Below, piece after piece: positions 9,201-18,500 of a stretch of DNA of 64,000 bases. Source of the DNA: CAZWSX01 sp964636985 (lineage in GTDB: Bacteria; Planctomycetota; Planctomycetia; Pirellulales; Pirellulaceae); contig CAZWSX010000001.1 in assembly GCA_964636985.1 (NCBI GenBank), positions 124,001 to 188,000 on the forward strand, read 5' to 3'. The position numbers and the translations under genes are program-made. Every line of letters begins with the position of its first letter. The stretch's first letter is position 1. A model generated the notes under the pieces. It had not been told where the DNA came from. It worked only from the letters and a program-made list of their open reading frames with translations, and did not search any database.

Positions 9201-9801
9201 ACTGTTGAGCAACAGCGTTCTGCAAGGCTCGGTGCTGATTGGTGAGGTGAATTTCAAAGAGCTGTTTCCGATGGAAGGTGGCGCGGCCTACTTCCTGGTT
9301 CGCTCGCCGAAGCCGAACGACGATACGCTTGCAAAAGCCCTAGAATCGCAGTGGAGCGACTCGGGCCTCGACCTCCGCCGCAGCCGCGACGTGCTGACCG
9401 AACTGTTGGCGGTTCAGAACACGTATCTCAGCACGTTTCAAACGCTCGGCGCTCTGGGATTGTTGCTGGGGACTGTTGGCCTGGCGGCGGCACAAGTTCG
9501 ATCCGTGCTGGAGCGGCGCGGCGAACTGGCGCTGTTGCGGGCCGTCGGTTTCGCGAAGAATCGCGTGGCCAAGATGGTCCTTCTAGAGAATATCGTTCTG
9601 CTCGCTGCGGGCCTGGCGATGGGAACGTTTGCGGCGCTAGTGGCTGTGCTGCCGCACATGGTGCTTGGCGGCGCCAAGCCGCCGTGGTTCGAACTGAGTG
9701 CGCTGTTGTGTGGGGTGGGCATTGTCGGCCTGATTACCGGACGGTGGGCGATGCGAGCGACGCTCGATGCGCCAGTGGTGGCGGCGCTGCGGGGAGAGTG
9801 A
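6247..9801 (+). CDS. Large FtsX/LolC-type ABC permease
   Basis: A 1184-residue inner-membrane protein. After a short cytoplasmic start, one membrane helix (TALGVAVATAVLTGALIVG, about 20-40) leads into a long periplasmic domain (about 45-570). A first FtsX block of helices follows (about 580-650, starting LFMGLSMFLIAAAVILIALL), with the cytoplasmic coupling segment RASEMGLLLALGWPRRRVAR. More helices come at about 670-790, a second periplasmic domain at about 830-1050, and a final FtsX block at about 1060-1180 containing ERRGELALLRAVGFAKNRVAK. The duplicated coupling segments show two fused FtsX units in one chain, so with the upstream ATPase it may form a complete exporter. The substrate is unknown. 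Confidence 0.9.
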   Translation: MTFWTYLVKSLRHNRRIHAATALGVAVATAVLTGALIVGDSMRGSLRDLVLDRLGRIDQIMATDRFFRRELAGEFAANIKANPDLAAQFDGVVPAIVFPTATVETSASSASEIARAAGIGVFGIDEQFWTLDRHADAKVKTPGPDEIVVNEPLANELKIKVGDTLTLRLPSADQVPADHPTARTDQRTKTATELKVVDIVSTAGLGRFALRPNQALPRNAFVAIETLQQAMEQPGRINALLLAGKSSTQAAPSQLDAKLKEALRPSLDDLNLVLKPVQLKYESDGKSQTIFDYFSLSTDRLLLEPEVVDAVMAAWGELRPQRIATNIAIKMEKLEAKEGDKWEPVAKPRPVSYSLVSALTPDIVLGPYLAGEAFGENGQIAPTQEQIVITSWMAKDQGLKAGDRVRVTTFASETERHNRYPTQSHDFQVAGIVALTEPTRGYRRSEGPTYDQPPRQTNDPDLTPVVKGITNAEAISSWDPPFPLDNSLIRSVDDEYWENHRTTPKAYVSARVAETLWSSRWGSWTSIRVPNRGMPIEQLEKNLLSELRAKNVTLGFDLQPAKRQGLAAASGTTPFDALFMGLSMFLIAAAVILIALLFRLGIEQRASEMGLLLALGWPRRRVARALLTEGLMVALAGAILGIVCGIGYALFMIEGLRSWWVGAISTPFLKPHIGPVSLVAGGLCGTLAGVLTIAWCLRAMRHTTARGLLAGSFATAATSTARPGMWANLVIIVLLFAAAGLAGLATSLGGEAQAGAFMGAGAAVLGALALMMRRVLLAGADGIGLLGKASLARMASRNAGRNPSRSLMTVILMAMSVFLLVAIGAFRLDPSERGSGGFDWVGECAVPIIEPLTTNIPDEALQGERKPLVIGFRVNPGDDASCRNLYQSTRPRVLGVPEELREHYEKGDVAPDFEFAGMMNVETKGEKPKTPWDLLRLPASEFGESVPCLLDKNTAMYSMKLYGGPGEKFEIEFEDGRKVSFVVAGLLSNSVLQGSVLIGEVNFKELFPMEGGAAYFLVRSPKPNDDTLAKALESQWSDSGLDLRRSRDVLTELLAVQNTYLSTFQTLGALGLLLGTVGLAAAQVRSVLERRGELALLRAVGFAKNRVAKMVLLENIVLLAAGLAMGTFAALVAVLPHMVLGGAKPPWFELSALLCGVGIVGLITGRWAMRATLDAPVVAALRGE

Positions 9802-9821
9802 GTCGAGACTTTTCCGATCGT

Positions 9822-11537
9822 CTACCGATAGTAGTTCCTACGCTCCCCTGGCATGATCCAGTAGAGCGTCGCTTTGCCGTGAAGCTCAACGGCCGTTGCC
9901 GCCATGTGACAATGATTTCCGGTCTCGTCAGCGATAATGCCGACGAGTCGCGAACCGTCGGTATTCGCCTCAGACTTCGACAGCACTAGAATCACGATCC
10001 CATGGTTTTTTAGGTACGATTCGATGGCCTCTGGAGGAAGATAAGGCCTGTTGCCTCCTTCCCGCCAGTCTCGCGGCAAGCCCCAGCTATTAGTTGGGCG
10101 GCCTAGTCCATATGGATCTTTCGATCGCATGGGAAAACACGAATAGTCGCGCTCGATTTCCGTGTTCGATTTCCACGAAACGTCCCGTTCGATGAGACCC
10201 GCGTCGACAAGGAACGGGGTCGATTTTTCCGGCCTGTCCAATCCCCGTCTGACGTCTGCAAACCGAGGCCACGGTTCGGTCGAGTTCTCATCCCAATCCA
10301 GTCGTCGATCATCGATCGCACGATGTCCCAGTTCATCTTGATTGAATAGCCGTTGGTTGAGTCCCGTTCGCTGAACGCACAAGGCCATAACTAGTAGGGC
10401 AAGGAACATGCCCAATGGTGTCGACCGAACTCCACACACCGCTCCGATTGCGACAGGAATCGCGACGATGACGGCTATCAAATAGCGGCCCCAAAAAAGT
10501 GGTGCGATCCCGAGCAGATGCAGCACCGCCGAAAAGCTCATCGTTGCGAGCGCCCAAACCAGGGGACCGGCGGCGATATAGACGAATCGCCCTGGCAGGA
10601 AACGCTCGACTTCTGGCGATTCCTGCGTGACCGGAGGTTCCTCCGGCAAAGCATTCGTTCCGCGGATCACGAATCTATCTAAAACGAATGCCAAGACCCC
10701 CCCGATGACCAGCGGCCAGAACAATTCCTCGCCGTGGAGAATTTGGAAGGCGCCTGTCAGCGTCGGCGAGGGGATCATCGATTCGAAGTTCTGGCGGCGA
10801 CCGAAGACAAACGAGATCAGCCAGGCGAGCGGCAAACAGGCAACACTGATGACTGCCAGATCCACCAGCCAGTTTCGTAGCGAGTAACTGTTGCGACCGT
10901 GCCATTTCCAAAACAGGATTGCTGCCAGTTCTCCGGCGAAGATCAATCCGCCGGTTAAGTGGAGCCAAACCATTGCGGCACCGCTGATGATCATCGAGAG
11001 GCGCTGGTTTCTGGTGGGCGTTGCGCTCAGCAACGATAACTGCCGCAGCCGCCAAAACGCGACCAGTTGTAGCAGCGCATAGGGCCGGGCTTCGGTGCCA
11101 TAGAAAATGAAGACGGGATCGACTGCCACTAACAAGCCGCCACACAACGCTGGGCCGACAGGCGGAACCTTGGCCGATTCGCACCACCGCCAGAGCGTGT
11201 CGGCGACGAGGCCGGCCAAAGCACCTGCCGATAGAAACGAGATGAGCCGCAGTGAAACTTCGCTCTCGTACACGGCGGCAATAAACCAGTTAAGCCAAAA
11301 GTAGAGGGGCGTCTGGTTGCCGATGGCCGCACGAGACGTAACGTCAAGAATTGAATCTGAAACGACCCAACTCGTGTGCATCTCGTCGAGCCACAAGGGA
11401 TCGTTCAGATTGAGCGCTCGCAATCCGAGCGTCACAGCAATGACGAACGCGATGGTTAAGGCTTGAGGCAACCTCAGCCTTCGAACAAAGGAGGGGAACC
11501 AGTCCGGCCATAGAGGTACGGAAGACAATGCGGTCAT
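9822..11537 (-). CDS. GT-C type membrane glycosyltransferase (GT39/ArnT-like)
   Basis: A 571-residue polytopic membrane protein. The first periplasmic loop holds the acidic catalytic-type motif LWLDEMHTSW (about residues 49-58). It is followed by GNQTPLYFWL and, after the next helix, YGTEARPYALL, an arrangement typical of dolichyl/polyprenyl-phosphate-sugar dependent GT-C enzymes. About ten hydrophobic helices follow, then a soluble C-terminal domain of about 170 residues. It would transfer a sugar from a lipid carrier to an unknown acceptor on the outer face of the membrane. The gene is convergent with the permease (20 bases between stops). It lies downstream of the three minus-strand genes at 11547-15148, with 9 bases to the ATPase gene, so it may belong to a polysaccharide locus. 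Confidence 0.85.
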   Translation of the reverse strand: MTALSSVPLWPDWFPSFVRRLRLPQALTIAFVIAVTLGLRALNLNDPLWLDEMHTSWVVSDSILDVTSRAAIGNQTPLYFWLNWFIAAVYESEVSLRLISFLSAGALAGLVADTLWRWCESAKVPPVGPALCGGLLVAVDPVFIFYGTEARPYALLQLVAFWRLRQLSLLSATPTRNQRLSMIISGAAMVWLHLTGGLIFAGELAAILFWKWHGRNSYSLRNWLVDLAVISVACLPLAWLISFVFGRRQNFESMIPSPTLTGAFQILHGEELFWPLVIGGVLAFVLDRFVIRGTNALPEEPPVTQESPEVERFLPGRFVYIAAGPLVWALATMSFSAVLHLLGIAPLFWGRYLIAVIVAIPVAIGAVCGVRSTPLGMFLALLVMALCVQRTGLNQRLFNQDELGHRAIDDRRLDWDENSTEPWPRFADVRRGLDRPEKSTPFLVDAGLIERDVSWKSNTEIERDYSCFPMRSKDPYGLGRPTNSWGLPRDWREGGNRPYLPPEAIESYLKNHGIVILVLSKSEANTDGSRLVGIIADETGNHCHMAATAVELHGKATLYWIMPGERRNYYR

Positions 11538-11546
11538 AACCGCATT

Positions 11547-12368
11547 TTACTCGGCGGGTATGGCCGTGAGTTCCTGCGCGACCGATTCGATGTCGCTGGC
11601 CGTCAGCTTGGTTCGGTCTTCGGCGAAACCGACCATCATGGCCAAGTCGGCCAGGCGATTGATCCGCCGCGGGACACCGTGCGAGAAGCGGAAGAGGGCC
11701 TCGAGCGCCGTGTTATCGAAGATCGTCGTGCTCGGCTTGACGCCTGCGACCGAAAGGCGGTGCCGCACGTAGTCGGTGCACTCGATTGCGTCGTAGCGGC
11801 GGAGCGTGCATTTTACGGCCAGGCGCTCTTCCAGGTCGGGGACGCGTTCGATTTGGGGAAGCAGCGCCGGTTGCCCGATGAGGATGATGGTCCACGGCGA
11901 TTTGCCGCCGACTTCCATGTTCAAAAGCAAACGCATCGTTTGCAGGGCGTGAGCGTCGCGAAGCAGATGGGCCTCGTCGATCACGATCACCGCATGACGA
12001 TCGCTTTTGCAGTTCTTGGCGAGGAATTGCTCCATCTTCCGCACCGATTGGTGCAGTGCCGACTGCGTCGAGGGTTCGCCGTTGAGCGACTCGCACAGAT
12101 AGGCGACGAGTTGCTCCGGCGGCATCTGCGGGAAAACCAGGTGGAGCCGTGGTTCGGCGAAGTCACCAAGCTGGGCTAACAAGGCTTGGGCGATGATTGT
12201 TTTGCCAAGGCCGCTGCTGGCGGCCAGCATCGCGGCGGGTTGACGGCTTTCGACCACGTACCGCAACTTGAGCAGCGCCGCCTTGGCCCCCTCACTGGCA
12301 AAGAAGAAACGTGCGTCCGACGTGTTGTCGAACGGGCGTTCGGTCAGTTTCCAGTGTTCTTGATACAT
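11547..12368 (-). CDS. ExeA/GspA-like AAA ATPase
   Basis: A 273-residue cytoplasmic AAA protein that begins with the signature of the ExeA family, MYQEHWKLTERPFDNT. Walker A is ASSGLGKT (about 50-57), Walker B VIVIDEAH (127-134), and a sensor region with ILIGQPAL follows. A C-terminal lid contains GVPRRINRLADLAMMVGFA (about 230-248). ExeA-type ATPases energise envelope assembly, such as secretin insertion, and in planctomycetes and proteobacterial polysaccharide loci they sit beside CpsD/Wzc-like ATPases. The next gene upstream on this strand is such a protein, 74 bases away, supporting a joint role in polysaccharide export or envelope assembly. Confidence 0.9.
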   Translation of the reverse strand: MYQEHWKLTERPFDNTSDARFFFASEGAKAALLKLRYVVESRQPAAMLAASSGLGKTIIAQALLAQLGDFAEPRLHLVFPQMPPEQLVAYLCESLNGEPSTQSALHQSVRKMEQFLAKNCKSDRHAVIVIDEAHLLRDAHALQTMRLLLNMEVGGKSPWTIILIGQPALLPQIERVPDLEERLAVKCTLRRYDAIECTDYVRHRLSVAGVKPSTTIFDNTALEALFRFSHGVPRRINRLADLAMMVGFAEDRTKLTASDIESVAQELTAIPAE

Positions 12369-12442
12369 GAGGTGGGCCGCACTCGGCTCGAACGTGTTTA
12401 AGAGAACGCTGTCTCGTCTGGGGTTGTGTCAGACGCGGTTTG

Positions 12443-14113
12443 TTAGGCCACGGCCATCGAAAAGTTTTCGGCGATCCCGACCGCTTCCACGCCAGCGGCT
12501 TGCAGCTTCACGGCGGCTTCGCGGACATGCTCGAGATTGTGTTGGCGTAAATCGCACACCACGATGGCGGCATCGATTGGCGGGCGATTTGTTGTCGACC
12601 AGGCGTCGTCGCCCATCTCGTTGAGCGGGCCGAGGTCGATGAGGACCACGTCGAATAGCCGTGAGGCTTCTTTCAGAACGGCTTGAACGCGGCGATCTTT
12701 CAGCGAGAACTTGGTGGCGTCGCCGGTGAGAGGCAGCAGCGTCAGGCGATCGTCGACCGAGAAGACGGCGCTCTCAGCGAGGGAGATTTTGCCCATCGAG
12801 GCTTCTTGCCAGCCGCTGGTGACGTCGAGCCCTAAGGCGCCGGCCATATCGGGTTTGCCGAAGTCGCAGTCGATCAGGACGGCGTTCACGCCCTCGGATG
12901 CGGCGCTGCGAGCCAGGCACAAGGTGAGGAGCGTGCGGCCTTCGCCGCGCGACAATCCGGTCACACCGAGGACCTTCAAGCCTTGTTGTGCGGCGGCTTT
13001 CAGCTTTTTGCCTGCTTGCGCGAAGTAGGAGTACTCGCGATGCAGCTTAACGGCAGCATCGGGCCATTGGAAGCGATCGACTTCCCAGACAGCCAACAGT
13101 GGTGAGGCCTGTTCGTCGAAACCTTGCTCGTGCGTGGCGGTTGGCGTTTCGTCCATTTTGGTCGCCTCGGATGGTGCAGGTGGCGCCGTCGACTGCGCCT
13201 CTGCCTTGATTTGGACTTGGGGAGCCGTCTCGGCCGTCGGTTGCTCGGTGGCCGGAGCGACACGCGAACGTTCCGCAAAATGAGGAGCCGGAGGAGTTGC
13301 ATGGGCGGCGTGGAAGCGGGCGGCGAGTTTATCCTCGACCGACTCTTCCGACAGCATCGCCGTATCGAGCGCGTTGATCGCCGTTGCCGTTGGCTCGACT
13401 GGCGCTGGAACTTGTTCAACTGGCGCGTGAATCGTGGCGGGCTCCGGCTTTGCCAGTGCTTCCTTGGCGGGAGCAGATGCCGCCGCATTTTCAACGTGCA
13501 ACCATTCTTCGGCCAGGGCCGAGATGTCGATGTCGGCGATCTCGTCGCCGGTGGTTGCCCACGACGAGCCGACCTTGGGGCTTGGGGCAATCGCCGGTTT
13601 GGCCGCAGCCTTGGCGATTGGCTTGGGCTCGATCGGGAGGGGCTCGAACTCTTCAGCAGCCGGTTGTGGCGGGGCTGCTTGAGGAGCGGGTACGAATTGC
13701 GGCGGCGCTGGGATCTGGCGTGGTGCTGGGATTTGCGGTGGAGCGTATTGCTCGCCGTACGATGGTCCGTACGCCGTGTTCGCGCCGTAGGCGTATTGGC
13801 CGTACTGGGGCGGGGCCTGGTTGGCTGGAAAGTTGACGTGCGCCGAAGGAATTGTGCCCGAGCTCCATGGCCCGCTGGGAGCGGCCGATTCGACTCGGTA
13901 CCCTTGCCCGCCGACCCACTGCGTGCTTGGCCCGGCCGGTTGCGGCGGAACTTGCGGCGCGCCCGGTTGGACGGCCACGCCATAGGGGGCAGGGTAAGTT
14001 GCCGTGGTTGGCATGTGCGGCGTGGGAACCGTTGGCGGCACCTCGCGCGATGCGCTGGCGCTCTGTTTTTCTTTCGAGTACGCCTTGATGAAGGCTTGAT
14101 CCATTGGATTCAT
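12443..14113 (-). CDS. CpsD/Wzc-like P-loop protein with long disordered N-terminus and altered Walker A
   Basis: A 556-residue protein. Residues 1-345 are Pro/Ala/Gln-rich and probably disordered. The C-terminal 190 residues are a MinD/BY-kinase-like P-loop domain: VLGVTGLSRGEGRTLL (about 381-396), Walker A' AVLIDCDFGKPD (about 411-422) and Walker B DVVLIDLGP (about 488-496). The Walker A lysine is Arg (GEGRT instead of GEGKT/S), and the C-terminus lacks the tyrosine cluster of active kinases. It may therefore be a structural or regulatory member rather than a kinase. It is flanked by the ExeA-like ATPase and a single-pass membrane protein that could be its activator. Confidence 0.82.
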   Translation of the reverse strand: MNPMDQAFIKAYSKEKQSASASREVPPTVPTPHMPTTATYPAPYGVAVQPGAPQVPPQPAGPSTQWVGGQGYRVESAAPSGPWSSGTIPSAHVNFPANQAPPQYGQYAYGANTAYGPSYGEQYAPPQIPAPRQIPAPPQFVPAPQAAPPQPAAEEFEPLPIEPKPIAKAAAKPAIAPSPKVGSSWATTGDEIADIDISALAEEWLHVENAAASAPAKEALAKPEPATIHAPVEQVPAPVEPTATAINALDTAMLSEESVEDKLAARFHAAHATPPAPHFAERSRVAPATEQPTAETAPQVQIKAEAQSTAPPAPSEATKMDETPTATHEQGFDEQASPLLAVWEVDRFQWPDAAVKLHREYSYFAQAGKKLKAAAQQGLKVLGVTGLSRGEGRTLLTLCLARSAASEGVNAVLIDCDFGKPDMAGALGLDVTSGWQEASMGKISLAESAVFSVDDRLTLLPLTGDATKFSLKDRRVQAVLKEASRLFDVVLIDLGPLNEMGDDAWSTTNRPPIDAAIVVCDLRQHNLEHVREAAVKLQAAGVEAVGIAENFSMAVA

Positions 14114-14131
14114 GGCGGTGCTGCCTGATCG

Positions 14132-15148
14132 TTAGCGGGTGCTCGATGAATTGGGTGTCTTAGCCGTTCGCGGCAAGGGACCGTCGGCGGGATACTTGTC
14201 CTCGGGCGTTCGCGGATATTCAGGCAAGTCGCCCCAATCGATGTCCGTCGACGACGCGTCGGTCGACAAAGCGCCTTCCTCGGTGTCGCTATCTGCCTCG
14301 GCACTGGCGAGCGAAGAATCGGCATCTTCGGCGGTATCGAGGTCCTCACCCACATCGTCGACGGGCATGTCGTCGTGCGAGTCGTGTTCGGCGAGCGGGG
14401 GCACCGAGGGTTTAGGTTTGCTGGCCACGTGGGGCGAGTGGCTGGGGCGAACGACGTCGAGCGCATCATCGGTAACGGCCGACGACGAAATGTCGATTTC
14501 GGTCACTTCATCTTCGCGAGCGGTATCCGGCTTATTGCTGCGCTGCGTTCGGGCGAGATAGATCGTCAAACCGAGACCAATCACAAAGACTGCTGCGATA
14601 GTCCGTCCTTGAGTTTTCCACCACGAAGGCTGCGGTCCACTGGCGGGGCGGCGTTGTCGTTGACGGCGATTCGTTGCGGGTTGCTCGGCGGACTCTTTTG
14701 GCGGAGGCAATTCGCTGGCGTTTTCGGCGACGGGAGAATTTTCCTTGCCGGCGGCCACGGCCGAATCAACCACTCGTTCGGCACCCGCTTCTTGCGAGGC
14801 CGTTTCTTTCGAAGCTGCTTCTTGTGAAGTTGGGACATCGATCTCGCGCGAGGAGGCTTCGAGATGGACCGTTTTGTCTTTTTGAACGTCGCCAGAGTCG
14901 GCAATCTTGAACGACGGTTCGTACGTGTCACTCGTTGGCGGCAGCGCGGCGGCTGATGGCGGAAGAGTCGCGACTGCTTCTTTGGCCGCAAGTTCTTTTG
15001 CCACGGATTCGCGCTTCGCCTTACCGCGGGCAGGCGGACGCACGTCGGGGATGCGCATCAAAATAGGAATCAACTCGCCGGAAGGCCCCGACGTGTCGGC
15101 TGTTGCCGCACGATCGCGAGTCGATTTGCTATTGGTCTTTGCGTCCAT
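14132..15148 (-). CDS. Single-pass membrane protein with acidic periplasmic tail
   Basis: A 338-residue protein with no recognised domain. Residues 1-175 are cytoplasmic and low-complexity (A, E, K, S-rich). A basic patch RRQRQRRPAS leads into one membrane helix (TIAAVFVIGLGLTIYLA, about 200-216). About 120 residues rich in D, E, S and T follow. The start MDAKTNSKS at 15148 has a purine-rich ribosome site (GGGAAGGGA) a few bases upstream; a longer in-frame start has none. The stop is 18 bases before the CpsD-like gene. The layout suggests a membrane partner for that P-loop protein, analogous to a chain-length-type adaptor; this is inference from position only. Confidence 0.75.
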   Translation of the reverse strand: MDAKTNSKSTRDRAATADTSGPSGELIPILMRIPDVRPPARGKAKRESVAKELAAKEAVATLPPSAAALPPTSDTYEPSFKIADSGDVQKDKTVHLEASSREIDVPTSQEAASKETASQEAGAERVVDSAVAAGKENSPVAENASELPPPKESAEQPATNRRQRQRRPASGPQPSWWKTQGRTIAAVFVIGLGLTIYLARTQRSNKPDTAREDEVTEIDISSSAVTDDALDVVRPSHSPHVASKPKPSVPPLAEHDSHDDMPVDDVGEDLDTAEDADSSLASAEADSDTEEGALSTDASSTDIDWGDLPEYPRTPEDKYPADGPLPRTAKTPNSSSTR

Positions 15149-15543
15149 ACTGGGATTCCCTTCCCCGAGGCACCAAGCCGAGATGCGTCGTGCATCCCCC
15201 AAATTAAGTACCGGCCTGCGCCCGTACCTTTGCCCATATATCGGCACGGTTTGTAACGATGGTGAGTCTTAGCGAAACTCTACCCGTGAGAGAAGAGCGA
15301 ACAGTAGCAGCGAGGGCTCCTCAGGGGAAATCTCGGCAGTCTGGGTAGTTCAACAGAGGCGTGGTATCTGCCCGAACCGCTTGGCGGTTAGTGAAGTCGT
15401 TTTTCTTTGCCGCAATTCGCCCATTCCATCGCCCTTAACGCGAAGGTGGATTCAGCGTAAGCTTCAATAGTCGAGGAGGACAAACCCTCCAATAGTAGGG
15501 AATTGTCCGGGTCTGAACAGATCGGCCAGTTACGATGTGACTT
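15149..15543. other. 395-base divergent intergenic region upstream of metH, no recognised riboswitch
   Basis: This separates the minus-strand membrane protein from metH. I looked for a cobalamin-riboswitch B12 box (GCCACTG-like core) and for SAM-riboswitch cores and saw neither. A small hairpin AACCGC-TTG-GCGGTT (15375-15389) is followed 10 bases later by TTTTT, too loose to call a terminator. Promoters for both genes should be here but none is clear by eye. Confidence 0.5.
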
Positions 15544-18500
15544 ATGTTAATGTCTCCACCGAATATCGAGCGTCCTGTCTCTAAAACCGGCTCTCTTCTC
15601 GAACAGTTGCTCGACGAGCGGATTCTGATCATCGACGGCTCGATGGGTGTGCTGCTGCGTCGTTACGGCCTGACTGAAGAAGAGATTCGCGGCGAGCAGT
15701 TCCGCAACCACAGCAAAGATCTCAAGAACTTCGCCGATATTCTCTGCCTGACGCAGCCTGAAAAGGTCGTTCAGGTGCATCGCGATTACTTGGAGGCTGG
15801 GGCCGACATCGTCGAGACGAATAGTTTCGGCGCCAGCATTGTGGGCGCGGACGAGTTCGATATTTCGGCCGATGTGATCCGCGACGTCAACCTGGCGGCG
15901 GTTGCCTGCGCTCGCAAGGCGGTGGAAGAGTACAATGAGCGAACGCCTCACAAGCCGCGGTTCATCGCAGGGTCGATCGGACCCACCGCCAAACAATTGG
16001 CGATTTCGACCGACGTGAACGACGCCGCAAAGCGGGGCGCCGAATACCAGCAGATGGTCGATTCGTATTACCACCAGGTGGCGGCCCTGGTCGAGGGTGG
16101 CGTCGACATCTTGCTGCCCGAGACGGCGATCGACACGTTGAACTTAAAGACGTGCTTGTTCGCGATCCGCAAGTATTTCGACGACACGGGCCGTCGCGTG
16201 CCCGTGATGGTCTCGGGGACGTTTCAAAACGGCAAGACGTTTGTCTCGGGGCAGAGTGTCGAAGCTTTTTGGAACTCGATCTGCCACATCCCGTTGCTCA
16301 CGGTCGGAATGAATTGCGCAGTCGGTCCGGGGCCGATGCGATCGGATATCGAAGAGTTGGCGCGGGTGGCGTCGGCTCGCATCAGCTGCTACCCCAACGC
16401 CGGGCTTCCCAACGAGATGGGACAGTTCGACATGGGACCGGCCGAGTTCGCCCGGCACGTGGGTGGATTCGCTGAAGAAGGTTGGGTGAATATCGTCGGC
16501 GGCTGCTGCGGCACCACGCCCGACCACATCGCGGCCGTGGCCGAAGCCGTCAAGCGAACACCTCCGCGCAAGCGCCCCTCGGCGCCGCCCGCCTGGCTGC
16601 GATTGAGCGGAACGGAGGCCTTCACCGCGCGGCCCGAATCGAACTTCGTGATGGTCGGCGAACGGACGAACGTGACCGGCTCGAAGGCCTTCGCGCGGCT
16701 GATTCAAAACGACCAATACGAAGAAGCGGTTGAAGTCGCTCGTCAGCAAGTGGCGGGTGGAGCCGTGATTATCGATGTCAACATGGACGCCGACCTGCTC
16801 GACGGCGAAGCGGCCATGACGCGTTTTCTGCGGCTGCTTGCGCCGGACAATCTGGCTGGACCGGTCCCCGTGATGATCGACAGTTCCAAGTGGAGCGTGA
16901 TCATCGCTGGCCTGGAGGCCGTCCAAGGTAAGGCGATTGTCAACTCGATCAGCCTCAAGGACGGCGAAGAGACGTTCCTGGAACGGGCTCGCCTGATTCG
17001 GCGCTACGGCGCCGCTGCCGTGGTGATGGCGTTCGACGAGCAAGGCCAAGCTGTCGAAATCGACGACAAAGTCCGCATTTGCCAGCGGGCGTACAAGATT
17101 TTGACCGAGCAAATCGGCTTCCCGCCTGAGGACATCATCTTCGACCCGAACATCCTGACTGTCGGCACGGGGATCGAAGAGCACAACAACTACGCGATCA
17201 ACTTCATCGAGGCCACGCGGCAACTCAAGAAGCTCTGTCCCGGCGCCAAAGTGAGCGGCGGCGTGAGCAATATTTCGTTCAGCTTTCGCGGCAACGACCC
17301 GATGCGCGAGGCGATGCACTCGGCCTTCCTGTTCCACGCGATCAAAGCGGGCATGGACATGGGGATCGTCAACGCCGGCCAACTGGAAGTGTATGAGAAC
17401 ATCCCCAAGGACCTGCTGGAGCGGGTCGAGGATGTGCTGTTTAATCGTCGGCCGGATGCCACCGAGCGGCTGATCGAATTTGCCGCGACGATTAAAGGAA
17501 AAGGGAAGGCTGCCGCGACCGAGGATCTCTCGTGGCGGGATGGCTCGGTCGAGGATCGCTTGGCTCATGCCTTGGTGAGCGGCATCGACAAGTTCATCGA
17601 CGGCGACGTTGAAGAGGCCCGGCAGAGTTGCACTCGCTGCCTCGACATCATCGAAGGCCCGCTGATGAAGGGGATGAGCATCGTTGGTGACCTGTTCGGC
17701 TCGGGCAAAATGTTCCTGCCGCAAGTGGTCAAAAGCGCTCGGGTGATGAAGAAAGCGGTCGCGTATCTGCTTCCGTTCATGGAAAAAGAAAAGGCGGCAA
17801 GCGGCGCCGAAGCGGCGTCGTCGCGCGGCCGCGTCTTGTTGGCGACCGTGAAAGGGGATGTTCACGACATTGGCAAGAACATCGTGGGCGTGGTTCTTGG
17901 GTGCAATAACTACGAAGTGATCGACCTTGGGGTGATGGTTTCGGCCGACAAGATTCTCGACACCGCGGTCGAGAAAGGGGTCGATATCATCGGCCTGTCG
18001 GGCCTGATCACGCCGAGCCTGGACGAAATGGTGCACGTCGGCAAGGAAATGCAGCGCCGGCAGCTCGTTGTCCCGCTGCTGATTGGCGGCGCGACCACCA
18101 GCGCCAAACATACGGCGGTGAAGATCGCGCCCGTCTACGAAAATCCGATTGTGCACGTCCTGGATGCCTCGCGGTGCGTCGGCGTAGTCGACAAACTGCT
18201 GAACCCCGAGACGATCTCGCAGTACGACGCCGACAATCGGAAGATGCAGGCGGAACTGGTCGCTTCGTTCCAAAAGCGGCGGCAGACGCTCGTTTCGTTC
18301 GAAGAAGCGACGAACAAGAAATTGAAGCTCGATTGGGACAAGGCTCCGCTGGAGCGGCCTGGCTTCACGGGCCCGAAGACGCTGCGCGATTTCTCCCTGG
18401 AAAAGTTGGTCGAGTACATCGACTGGTCCCCGTTCTTCATGACGTGGGAACTCAAAGGCAAGTATCCCAAAATCTTCGACGACGCGACGGTTGGCAAAGA

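Noticed and set aside
13124..14128. Open frame of 334 codons on the plus strand, Arg/Trp/Gly-rich
   Set aside because: Antisense to the CpsD-like gene; composition is that of a shadow frame.
15149..15543. Possible cobalamin or SAM riboswitch upstream of metH
   Set aside because: No B12 box and no SAM-riboswitch core could be found by eye; a covariance-model search would settle it.
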